Origin: Erythrobacter sp. HI0063
GTDB taxonomy: Bacteria; Pseudomonadota; Alphaproteobacteria; Sphingomonadales; Sphingomonadaceae
Length of the DNA stretch: 47,010 nucleotides
Assembly (NCBI RefSeq): GCF_001635685.1
Contig: NZ_LWFF01000024.1
Span: forward strand, 1-47,010
Direction: 5' to 3'
Program-made: the position numbers and the translations under genes
In this document: one piece after another, positions 8,972 to 16,195 of the stretch
Layout of the letters: every line of letters starts with the position of its first letter
Position numbering within the stretch: the stretch's first letter is position 1
The notes under the pieces: generated by a model
What the model was told of the DNA's origin: nothing
What the model saw: the letters and a program-made list of their open reading frames with translations, nothing else
The model's database searches: none

Positions 8972-9301
8972 TTACTGCGGACTTGCGTCGCTACCGCCAG
9001 CTGCCAACGCCGCCGCAGTGCCGCCGGCGCCCGCCAAGCCAAGCAGAGCCAAAGCAGGCCCGAAGAAGCTGCGCCTGCGTTCCACTTCCGGTCCGGCCGG
9101 ATCGGGCAAGTCGCCCTCGGCAGCAGACTCGCCATCGACGCTTGAAGGGGTGCCGTCAGGTGCTTCCTGAGGCGCAGACGCCGCCGGTGTCAATTCGGTA
9201 ACTGCGGGATCGACATCCTGAGACGAGACGGAGGACGAAATCCCTACGGTGGCAAGCACCATGCTCACGCCGATCCCGATTTTCGTAGCGGAGTAAGGCA
9301 A
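8972..9301 (-). CDS. Small Ala/Gly-rich exported protein, function unknown
   Basis: I choose the TTG at 9299-9301 (109 aa). It has AGAAGGAAC upstream and a plausible promoter 32-60 bases before it, and it places a signal-peptide-like segment at the N-terminus (KIGIGVSMVLATVGISSSVSS). A longer in-frame reading to 9517 exists but would put about 70 basic, unstructured residues before that segment. The middle is acidic and rich in Pro, Ala, Glu and Ser. The C-terminus has RRR followed by a hydrophobic Leu/Ala/Gly stretch (SFFGPALALLGLAGAGG) and a short polar tail, which could be a membrane anchor. It lacks the PEP or Arg-rich end of an exosortase substrate. I do not recognise a family. Its location between a protease and a sugar transferase hints at an envelope role. 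Confidence 0.5.
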   Translation of the reverse strand: MPYSATKIGIGVSMVLATVGISSSVSSQDVDPAVTELTPAASAPQEAPDGTPSSVDGESAAEGDLPDPAGPEVERRRSFFGPALALLGLAGAGGTAAALAAGGSDASPQ

Positions 9302-9673
9302 CGTCTTCGTTCCTTCTGTAAATTGACTAGGCAAACTATCGTTAACTGCCTTTGGGGTCAAGGTATAAGAATCCGACAAACTAGATCTCGAAGAGCGGGG
9401 CCGTCCTTTTGTCTTATATTTCAGAATGATCTCGCTATCGCCTGTAATCGCGGCCCACTGAAGCCGAAGCGGAATAGCATCAAAAGCGGACGGGAGGGTA
9501 ATCAGCGGCAAACGCAACTGCGATCTAGCCCGTAGGATGATCCCAGCGAATCGCGCAGCCTGAAACTTTTCTTACTCGAAAGCGTAATGGGTTTTGCACC
9601 GGATGTTCACGCTTTCGCCTTTGACTTTCTCAGGTCGAGATTGAATATGTGGGGCACGGAGAGAGGAATAATC
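9302..9673. other. Divergent intergenic stretch without a convincing gene
   Basis: This 372-base AT-richer stretch separates the minus-strand exported protein from the plus-strand 54-aa membrane ORF. It holds the candidate promoter at 9333-9361. Open frames through it have no ribosome-binding site or recognisable protein features. I see no repeat or stable hairpin. Confidence 0.5.
9333..9361 (-). promoter_or_regulatory. Candidate promoter for the small exported protein gene
   Basis: On the minus strand, TTGACC (9356-9361) is followed after 17 bases by TAGTTT (9333-9338). The -35 box is close to consensus and the -10 box weak. It fits initiation at the TTG at 9301 rather than the longer reading, because transcription would begin near 9326, inside that longer reading. 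Confidence 0.35.
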
Positions 9674-9838
9674 GTGTCGTACATCAATGGAAAAACTCAC
9701 CACCGCGAGGGGAGGGCGCCGCCGCGTCCGCTCTGGGAAGCTCCCAGATGGCAAAGGGCCGAATATCTGGTTTCCAGATTTGCGGGGTATGTAGCCCTTG
9801 TCGGGGTGGTAGTGGGCCTATTCCTGATTTTCGCCTAA
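9674..9838 (+). CDS. Small single-pass membrane protein (54 aa), unknown
   Basis: A GTG at 9674-9676 with GAGAGGA six bases upstream starts a 54-aa frame. The first 30 residues are basic and aromatic (SYINGKTHHREGRAPPRP, then WEAPRWQRAEY); the last 18 form one hydrophobic segment (YVALVGVVVGLFLIFA) ending at the stop. This is a typical tail-anchored small membrane protein. The same frame stays open upstream to 9587, but the good ribosome-binding site favours the GTG. No family recognised and no known partner. It precedes the sugar transferase gene by about 300 bases on the same strand. Confidence 0.5.
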   Translation: MSYINGKTHHREGRAPPRPLWEAPRWQRAEYLVSRFAGYVALVGVVVGLFLIFA

Positions 9839-10140
9839 GATATTAAAATGATCTGATATTTTGCGCATAACTCAGGCTATGCCAGAGCTTTCGCACGCGG
9901 GATGCGTGTTGCTGACGCGATTTTTTGCCATCGTCTTCTGGAGAGGAGGCGACAGGTAACATTTGCATCAAAAGTCTTCCCGATTTAAGACAGCCATCTA
10001 AAATCAGAACAAATGGATTCGGCCCGTTGGCTCGGGGACGCTATGAAGCGGGTCACGAGCGGTCGAAATACATAACATCCGATGGTCGCCTTCAAGAATT
10101 TGTAAATTCGAAGACACTTCGAAGACTAGAAGGGTGGCCG
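9839..10140. other. Leader region upstream of the sugar transferase gene
   Basis: A 302-base stretch of lower GC than its surroundings. It opens with an AT-rich patch (about 9840-9870), where promoter elements are likely, but I find no pair of boxes close to consensus; TTGCAT at 9963-9968 with TAAGAC 17 bases later is the best and is weak. The transferase frame is open back to 9925, but that extension has no ribosome-binding site or protein-like composition. Confidence 0.4.
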
Positions 10141-11538
10141 ATGGAAATCAGGGAAGTGATGGGGGGTGGCGCTGATCCTGCTGTAGTCGCGCATTGCGGG
10201 CCCCAGCGAAACAATGGAGCATGGCGTGCCTTAGCTTGGACTGCGGCACTTGGCGTCGATGTTGCCATGCTCGGCACAGCTTTCCTGACGGCAAACCTAT
10301 TTCTGAATGGCGGCATGTTCCGGTCCGAAGATACAACAATGCTGCTCGCATTGGGTGGCATCTTTCTGCTTAGCTTTTTTTATGCGGGAGGATATCTGTC
10401 CTCTTCTTTGGTTTCGATTCCCAAGTCGCTTGGACGCATCACCCAAGCGTGGCTCGCCTCGATAGCTCTCGTTTTGCTGGTTTTCTTCTCGATCAAGACT
10501 TCGTCATCTCTGTCTCGCAGCCTTTTCTTGACGATCGCTATCGCAACTCCGTTTTTTCTCTGGTCGGGTCGAGCTGCGCTTCTCTATATCGCCAATGATC
10601 TGCTGAAGATCAGACTAGAGCGCCGCTTGGTTATCGAAGATGGATTGCCCGTACAGGTCCCGGAAGGATGGGACCTCGCTCGTGCAGACCGCTTCGGCTT
10701 TCGTCCGGATCCGGAAAATCCGGTCAGTCTGCACAATTTTTCAGGCCTGGTCGCGCCCTACGATCGGGTGGTTATTTCCTGTCCTACCGAGCGCCGCTCG
10801 GCGTGGGCGCTCTATCTCCGATCGGCAGCCTGTGACGGTAAGCTCGTCATGCCAGAGCTTTTCGATATCGTCGGCTGGCGCGTACGTCCATTCGAACCAT
10901 GGCCGACCCTGCAGGTCTCGATCGGGCCGATGAACTTGCCTGCGCGCGTTGGGAAACGCGTCTTGGACCTTTCCATCACCGCCCCGCTCATTGTTCTGCT
11001 GAGCCCGGTGTTTTTTCTGGTCGCCTTGGCAATCAAGTTGGATAGTCCCGGTCCGATTTTGTTCAGACAGCAAAGGATGGGGCGCCACAATCGCCTCTTC
11101 GATGTCTTCAAGTTCCGTAGCATGTATGTGGAGTCCACGGATCGTGACGGGACGCGATCCGCCTCTCGCGATGATGATCGCATTACCCGCGTGGGCCGCT
11201 TCATACGCGCCACCAGTATCGATGAGCTTCCCCAGCTTCTCAATGTTCTGCAAGGCGATATGTCTCTGGTAGGCCCGCGTCCGCACGCGCTCGGATCACG
11301 GGCGGGTACGTCGCTTTTCTGGGAAATCGATATGCGATACTGGCTCCGCCATTCGGTGAAACCGGGTATTACGGGACTTGCTCAGGTTCGTGGCTATCGC
11401 GGCGCTACACCGAAGCACGAAGACCTGACCGATCGGCTATCGGCAGATTTGGAATATCTCGATGGGTGGTCGCTTAGCCGTGACCTCATCATAATGCTGC
11501 GGACCGCGACTGTCATGGTTCACCGTAACGCCTTCTAG
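10141..11538 (+). CDS. Exopolysaccharide polyprenyl glycosylphosphotransferase (initiating sugar transferase)
   Basis: From the ATG at 10141 (AGAAGGG upstream) the protein is 465 aa, the normal size for WbaP/PssY/GumD-type enzymes. The N-terminal half has four to five transmembrane helices (about residues 28-150) and a CoA-binding-like region (LVAPYDRVVISCP). The C-terminal Bac_transf domain starts at KRVLDLSITAPLIVLLSP and includes LFRQQRMGRHNRLFDVFKFRSMY, IDELPQLLNVLQGDMSLVGPRP and KPGITGLAQVRGYRG, the hallmark motifs of the catalytic core. It transfers a sugar-1-phosphate to undecaprenyl phosphate at the inner membrane, the first step of repeat-unit assembly. Its partners are probably the export and polymerase genes at 1-7323, although the M48 gene and two small genes lie between. 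Sugar specificity is not readable. Confidence 0.92.
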   Translation: MEIREVMGGGADPAVVAHCGPQRNNGAWRALAWTAALGVDVAMLGTAFLTANLFLNGGMFRSEDTTMLLALGGIFLLSFFYAGGYLSSSLVSIPKSLGRITQAWLASIALVLLVFFSIKTSSSLSRSLFLTIAIATPFFLWSGRAALLYIANDLLKIRLERRLVIEDGLPVQVPEGWDLARADRFGFRPDPENPVSLHNFSGLVAPYDRVVISCPTERRSAWALYLRSAACDGKLVMPELFDIVGWRVRPFEPWPTLQVSIGPMNLPARVGKRVLDLSITAPLIVLLSPVFFLVALAIKLDSPGPILFRQQRMGRHNRLFDVFKFRSMYVESTDRDGTRSASRDDDRITRVGRFIRATSIDELPQLLNVLQGDMSLVGPRPHALGSRAGTSLFWEIDMRYWLRHSVKPGITGLAQVRGYRGATPKHEDLTDRLSADLEYLDGWSLSRDLIIMLRTATVMVHRNAF

Positions 11539-11893
11539 AGAACCGAAAATAGGCTGATCGATACAGAAGTCTCGGACGAACAAGTGCGTCCATTTTCTCG
11601 CTCTCGCTCCATCCTTGGTAATCGCTTCTTAAGATCGCGAACTCGGAAGGCGCATCACGCCGTTTCGAGCGACGGAAGAGACGCGTCCGGCAGAGCGCTT
11701 CAGCCGATGCATAAACGAGCAAAGAGCACGCGCTTTTAGAGGCATCGTCGATCCCCGCTCGCCCCGCCAAGCGCTTGCCATCCACCACCGGATACGCGGG
11801 AACGCGCCAACTTTCGTTAAATACGCATTATAGCCTGTTTTCAGAAACTTAAGGAACATGTGAGAGTGTGCTCCGTCTTAGACTCGGAGCGGA
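11539..11893. other. Intergenic stretch without a convincing gene
   Basis: These 355 bases lie between the sugar transferase and the GGDEF-EAL gene. Short open frames on the minus strand (for example 11629-11859) lack ribosome-binding sites and recognisable composition. An AT-rich patch near 11815-11850 is the most likely promoter area for the downstream gene. No terminator with a T-run is visible after the transferase stop. Confidence 0.4.
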
Positions 11894-13660
11894 GTGGAAA
11901 ATTTTCTCATGTATATCGGCAGGGTCTATCAAGGAAGAGACAGTAAAGCACACCGCCATAAAAAGAATGAGGGCGGGTCGATTTCACAAGCTGATCATGA
12001 GAAACTCACAGAGGCCAGCGGCATTGGCATCGTTACGTCCGATGCGGAAGGCAAGATAACGAGCTGGAATTACGCCGCGGAACGAATGTTCGGGATCCAA
12101 TCGTCCGCAGCAATCGGCAAATCGATGGAGATCATCATTCCGAAGCGGTTTCGGGATGCGCATCGTGCCGGGCTTCGGCGCGTGGCTGGTGGTGGCTCCT
12201 CCTCTCTCATCGGGCAAACCGTCGAAGTCATGGCTATCAGAGCCGACGGAACGGAATTTCCCATAATACTTTCGCTTGCATGCTGGGACTCGGGCGGAGA
12301 GATGCATTTCGGCGCCTTCATGACCGACATCACCGAACGGCGCGCTGCCGAGGCGAAACTGGAACACCGGGCCACGCACGATCAGCTCACGCGGCTGTTG
12401 GGCCAGAAAGCTTTCGAACACGAGCTGGCCCGCAGCCTTGAAGATAGCGCTTGCGTCGCCGTGTTCATGATCGATTTGGACAATTTCAAAAGTATCAATG
12501 ATTCTCTCGGCCATCCGGTCGGTGATACATTGCTGCAATCGTTCGCGCTGAGGCTTAAGGCGATCGCGGCCCCCTCTTGGATCATCGGGCGTCTGGGCGG
12601 AGACGAGTTCGCCATTGCGGTGCCGACCGATGCGCCGCTGCCCGACATCCAAAATACGGTGGATGGCCTGATGCGTCGGATCAGCAAGACCTTCAGCGTG
12701 GACGGGCATCGCCTTCAGATATTCGCCAGCATAGGCGTCGCGTTCGGCCCGACGGACAGCGATAACGCCGAAGAATTGATTGCGCTGGCAGACCGCGCGA
12801 TGTTTCAGGCAAAACGAAGCGGAGGCCGCAAGGTCAAGCTCTTCGATCAGGCCATGCGTGCTGACATCGCAGCCAGGCGTCAGATCAACGATGCGCTCAT
12901 CCTGGCAAGCAAGCGCGACGAATGGGAGTTGTTTCTTCAACCGCAATTCGATCTTTCGACCCGGCAATTGACGGGAGCGGAAGTTCTTTTGCGGTGGCGA
13001 CATCCGGAATTGGGCCTGATCGAACCTGCGGTATTCATGCCCGTGCTGGAAACCCACTTGGTGGCGTTCGAAGTCGGGCAATGGGTATTGGACGAAAGCT
13101 GTCGTCAATTGGCTGCCTGGCGCAAGACCGAACTGAAATTACCGCGCATCAGCGTCAATCTATTCGCGGCGCAGTTCCATGCTCCCTCGCTGAAAGGTAA
13201 CGTGATGCGCACACTTGCCCATCATGGTCTGGAGCCACAGGATATCGAGCTCGAAATTACCGAGAAGATCACGCTGAATTTCGACCGGGCGAGCATCGGC
13301 CCTTTATACGATCTCGTAGCCTGCGGGGTAGGGGTCGCCCTCGACGATTTCGGGACCGGCTTCGCCTCGCTGGCAACCTTGACGCGCGCTCCGATCACGC
13401 AGCTCAAGATCGACCGCCGGTTCGTCGAGAATATCGCGGACGATCCGCATAATCGTGCCGTCGTCGCCGGGATGGTAGCCATCAGCGACACCCTTGACGT
13501 GGGTTTGATTGCGGAAGGGGTCGAGACTCTCGAACAGGCAGAGCAACTTCAGGCGATGGGCTGCCAGATCGTGCAGGGTTTTCTATTCGGCAAACCGATG
13601 AGCGCTAAGGATTTCGAAAAATTCTATTTCGATAGGGTCGCGTGCGCAGCCGTCGCTTAA
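11894..13660 (+). CDS. PAS-GGDEF-EAL protein (putative c-di-GMP synthase/phosphodiesterase)
   Basis: A soluble 588-aa protein. A PAS domain spans about residues 33-145 (GIVTSDAEGKITSWNYAAERMFG). The GGDEF domain (about 155-318) keeps GGDEF at 235-239 and DLDNFKSINDSLGH, but there is no RxxD inhibitory site just before it. The EAL domain (about 325-580) has EVL instead of EAL at 363-365; the catalytic Glu is kept, as are N422, the E454/E457 pair, DD 484-485 (LDDFGTGF), K505 and E541. Both domains could therefore be active, and net output is unknown. There are no membrane segments, so the input is cytoplasmic through PAS. Its position after an initiating sugar transferase suggests control of surface polysaccharide by c-di-GMP, which is inference. 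The ATG follows a GGAGTGG motif closely; a later Met at residue 6 is possible. Confidence 0.93.
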   Translation: MENFLMYIGRVYQGRDSKAHRHKKNEGGSISQADHEKLTEASGIGIVTSDAEGKITSWNYAAERMFGIQSSAAIGKSMEIIIPKRFRDAHRAGLRRVAGGGSSSLIGQTVEVMAIRADGTEFPIILSLACWDSGGEMHFGAFMTDITERRAAEAKLEHRATHDQLTRLLGQKAFEHELARSLEDSACVAVFMIDLDNFKSINDSLGHPVGDTLLQSFALRLKAIAAPSWIIGRLGGDEFAIAVPTDAPLPDIQNTVDGLMRRISKTFSVDGHRLQIFASIGVAFGPTDSDNAEELIALADRAMFQAKRSGGRKVKLFDQAMRADIAARRQINDALILASKRDEWELFLQPQFDLSTRQLTGAEVLLRWRHPELGLIEPAVFMPVLETHLVAFEVGQWVLDESCRQLAAWRKTELKLPRISVNLFAAQFHAPSLKGNVMRTLAHHGLEPQDIELEITEKITLNFDRASIGPLYDLVACGVGVALDDFGTGFASLATLTRAPITQLKIDRRFVENIADDPHNRAVVAGMVAISDTLDVGLIAEGVETLEQAEQLQAMGCQIVQGFLFGKPMSAKDFEKFYFDRVACAAVA

Positions 13661-13781
13661 GCGTCTTATCCGGCTTGGCATCGGCCTGTCGCCTTGGCGA
13701 AACTATCCGTATCGTCGGCGTCAAAACGGTGTCGGAACGATGCTGCGCCTGGCTTGAAACGTAGTTGCGAAGGTATCGGTC

Positions 13782-13922
13782 GTGTCTTTATCGACAAGAG
13801 GTCTGCTGATTGCCTTGCCGATCATCGCCTTGGTGATCGGAGTAACGACGTGGTTCTCCTACAGTTCAACGATAGCCAATTTCGAAAGCCGTGCAAGCTG
13901 GAGCGATGGAAATAGTTCATGA
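13782..13922 (+). CDS. Small membrane protein (46 aa) translationally coupled to the GDT1-like gene
   Basis: A GTG at 13782-13784 with GAAGG eight bases upstream opens a 46-aa frame. It has a short polar start (SLSTRG), one hydrophobic helix (LLIALPIIALVIGVTTWF, about residues 8-25) and a polar tail ending in SWSDGNSS. Its TGA stop overlaps the next ATG as ATGA, the usual sign of translational coupling. No family recognised. The composition (single anchor, Ser-rich tail) and coupling argue for a real gene rather than a chance frame. Confidence 0.5.
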   Translation: MSLSTRGLLIALPIIALVIGVTTWFSYSSTIANFESRASWSDGNSS

Positions 13923-14488
13923 GCGGCAGCTTCTTTATCGCTCTGGTTCTGACCGTGATTGCCGCGCTGGGCGGGCGGGACCAATTGCTCGTCGCGCGGA
14001 TACGAGCCGCGGGCGCGCAGCGGGGCGGCCTTCCCCTGCTCGTGATCGGGATCGCTTGCGCCGTCCTGACCGGGGCGCTGGCGGCGTGGGCCGGAGGGGT
14101 CGTGGACGCGATGATCTCGGATGCGGCGGAAACGATGCTGGTCGCCTTCGCGCTCGGCCTGGCAGGGCTTGAACTGCTCTGGCCCAATCGCGAGAAACGC
14201 CTGCTCGAACCGACCCGTTCGCTCGGCGCTATCGCGCTGGTTCTGCTCGCTCGCCAGGTTTCGGACGGTCCGCGCTTCGTCATCTTCGCTTTGGCGGCAA
14301 GCAGCGGAGCGCCGCTCTTGACCGGCGTCGGCGGAGCGGTGGGCGGGGCGGCCGCGATCGCGCTGGGCTGGTCTTTAGGCGCGGCGCTCGAACGCTTGCC
14401 GCTGCGCCCCGTGCGCCTGGCTTTAGGGACGATCATAGTAGTCGCCGCGATCGTGATCGGACTGACTGCGCGCGGAATTGTCGGGTGA
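13919..14488 (+). CDS. GDT1/TMEM165-like membrane protein with degenerate motifs
   Basis: A 189-aa protein with about six transmembrane helices arranged as two similar halves, the layout of the UPF0016/GDT1 cation transporter family. Canonical members carry E-x-G-D-(K/R)-(S/T) in each half. Here the equivalent sites read ALGGRDQLLVARI (about residues 16-28) and LLARQVSDGPRFVIFAL (about 109-125), so the acidic Glu is missing in both and only one Asp per half remains. Either the ion specificity has changed or the protein has another role. It starts inside the stop of the 46-aa ORF (ATGA) and is followed by dps in the same direction. Assignment to the family is by layout and residual motifs, hence moderate confidence. 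Confidence 0.55.
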   Translation: MSGSFFIALVLTVIAALGGRDQLLVARIRAAGAQRGGLPLLVIGIACAVLTGALAAWAGGVVDAMISDAAETMLVAFALGLAGLELLWPNREKRLLEPTRSLGAIALVLLARQVSDGPRFVIFALAASSGAPLLTGVGGAVGGAAAIALGWSLGAALERLPLRPVRLALGTIIVVAAIVIGLTARGIVG

Positions 14489-14590
14489 TCGATCCAGCCG
14501 ATCACTGCGATGTGCAAACCGCCTGAAACATACTGGCGGCATTCCCGTTGGGATAAACGACAATCTTACCGACTGAATGAAGGATGTATG

Positions 14591-15052
14591 ATGGCCGATA
14601 TTGGCAACAACTCGAAGACCGCTCTCGTAACCGCTCTCAACGGCGCGCTGGCCGATACGCTGGCGCTGTATCTCAAGACCAAGAATTTCCACTGGCATAT
14701 CGCCGGTCCGCGTTTCCGCGATCTCCATCTTCTGTTCGACGAGCAGGCCGCCCAATTGCTCGGCACGGTGGACGACATCGGCGAGCGTGTGCGCAAGAAC
14801 GACGAATACACGCTGACCTCGATCGGATCGGTCGCGAAGCAGACGCGGATCGAGGATCAGGACGATGTCACGATCACGCCCGACGCGATGGTGATCGAAC
14901 TGCGCGATGGCAACAAGCTGCTCCACAAGCGCCTGAAAGAGGTGAAGGAGGCGGCCGAGGAAGCCGGTGACAATGCGACCAGCGGCATCGTGGACGACTG
15001 GGCCGACCAGTGCGAAGAGCGGATCTGGTTCCTCAATCAGACGTCGAAATAA
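14591..15052 (+). CDS. dps: Dps-family DNA-binding ferritin-like protein
   Basis: The second of two adjacent ATGs (14591) is favoured because AAGGA lies six bases before it; the protein is then 153 aa, normal for Dps. The four-helix core contains the intersubunit ferroxidase residues in FHWHIAGPRFRDLHLLFDEQ (residues 33-52: H34, H36, H46, D50) and the following DDIGERVR. The N-terminus is short, with one Lys, and the C-terminus ends NQTSK, so DNA binding may be weak. Dps oligomers oxidise and store iron using peroxide and protect DNA in stationary phase. Its neighbours do not suggest a special role. No OxyR or Fur box could be assigned by eye. Confidence 0.93.
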   Translation: MADIGNNSKTALVTALNGALADTLALYLKTKNFHWHIAGPRFRDLHLLFDEQAAQLLGTVDDIGERVRKNDEYTLTSIGSVAKQTRIEDQDDVTITPDAMVIELRDGNKLLHKRLKEVKEAAEEAGDNATSGIVDDWADQCEERIWFLNQTSK

Positions 15053-15100
15053 GGCCGGAGACGGGTTGGCGCATGGGGAGATCGCGAGTATCGCCGTCCT

Positions 15101-15718
15101 ATGAGCGACCGTACGATCCGTAACGGAAAAACCGACGACGCCATAGCCGACTGGCTTGCGGACAGACTTGAAACGGCGTTCGAGCGCGACGGGCCGGTGG
15201 CGATCACCGTACCCGGCGGTTCGACGCCGTTTCCGATTATCGAGACCCTGATTGCGCGCGACTTACCATGGGAGCGTCTGGTGGTCTGGCCGAACGACGA
15301 CCGCGTCGTTCCCGAAGATCACGCGGCCAGCAATACGGGCAAGCTGCGTGCCCTGTTCGAGCGGGTAGGAGCCGAGGTCGCGACGCTGACCATCATGGAG
15401 CAGGTCCCGCATTTCGCGCTCGCCTGGATCGGCATGGGCGCGGACGGTCACACCGCCTCGCTGTTTCCCAATACCGATCCCCAGATCGACGAAGATCGCT
15501 CGATCGTGCGGCTGACACCCGATCCGCTGCCGCCCGAAGCGCCCTTCGACCGGATCAGCCTGACCCTGCCCGCTCTGCTCGCCAGCGACGAGATCGTGCT
15601 GGTCGCGCGCGGCGAGGACAAGCGCCCGGTTCTCGACGCCGCTCTGGCTGGCGAGAACGACCTGCCGATCGCCCGCCTTTTCGGTGCGGCACATCAGCCC
15701 GTCACGGTCTTCACCTAA
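15101..15718 (+). CDS. pgl: 6-phosphogluconolactonase
   Basis: A 205-aa cytoplasmic protein of the DevB/Pgl type, slightly shorter than the usual 220-240 aa. It shows PGGSTPFPIIETL near residues 35-47, PWERLVVWPNDDRVVPEDHAASN, and the conserved IGMGADGHTASLFPN near residues 109-123. The enzyme hydrolyses 6-phosphogluconolactone to 6-phosphogluconate, the second step of the oxidative pentose phosphate and Entner-Doudoroff routes. No zwf, edd or glk gene is beside it in this window. The NUDIX gene starts inside its stop codon (TAATG), so the two are co-translated. Confidence 0.9.
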   Translation: MSDRTIRNGKTDDAIADWLADRLETAFERDGPVAITVPGGSTPFPIIETLIARDLPWERLVVWPNDDRVVPEDHAASNTGKLRALFERVGAEVATLTIMEQVPHFALAWIGMGADGHTASLFPNTDPQIDEDRSIVRLTPDPLPPEAPFDRISLTLPALLASDEIVLVARGEDKRPVLDAALAGENDLPIARLFGAAHQPVTVFT

Positions 15719-16191
15719 TGTCCGGCGCGCTGCAGCGGCGGTTTCTGCGGATTGCGCACAAGCTGCGGGACCGGTGGCGGCGCTGGCGCAAGACGCCGCT
15801 GGAAGGCGTGTCGATGATCGCGCGCGATCTCGACGGTCGCGTCCTCTTGGTCCGTCACAGCTATGGTCCGCGCGCGTGGTATTTTCCCGGTGGCGGCATT
15901 CGCAAGGGCGAGACGGTCGAACAGGCTGCGGCGCGCGAATTGAAGGAAGAAACCGGCTGCGAATGCGACGGGATCTTCCTGGTCGGGCAGTTCGAAGAGG
16001 AAATCTCCGGATCGCCCCACACGGCACATGTCGTCACGTGCGTCACGCATGATGTGCCCAAGCCAGACCGGCGCGAAGTGGTGGAAGCGCGCTTTTTCCC
16101 CACCCATTCGCTGCCTGAACCGCTGAGCCCGCACACCTCCGCGCGGCTGCGCTTTTTTCAGGATCCCAAGAACATGGTCCGCGGCGCCTGA
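15718..16191 (+). CDS. NUDIX hydrolase
   Basis: A 157-aa protein starting at the ATG that overlaps the pgl stop (TAATG). The frame is open far upstream inside pgl, but that part is an antisense-like artefact of GC-rich coding. The Nudix box is complete: GGGIRKGETVEQAAAREL followed by KEETGCE, about residues 59-83, with the REL-EE core that binds Mg2+. A basic N-terminus (RRFLRIAHKLRDRWRRWRK) precedes it. NUDIX enzymes cleave nucleoside diphosphates linked to another group; the substrate cannot be inferred. It converges on dinB with only four bases between the stops. Confidence 0.88.
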   Translation: MSGALQRRFLRIAHKLRDRWRRWRKTPLEGVSMIARDLDGRVLLVRHSYGPRAWYFPGGGIRKGETVEQAAARELKEETGCECDGIFLVGQFEEEISGSPHTAHVVTCVTHDVPKPDRREVVEARFFPTHSLPEPLSPHTSARLRFFQDPKNMVRGA

Positions 16192-16195
16192 CGCT

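Noticed and set aside
8972..9301. Exosortase-type C-terminal sorting signal in the small Ala/Gly-rich protein
   Set aside because: There is a hydrophobic stretch, but no PEP-like motif before it and no basic cluster after it; the basic residues come before the helix.
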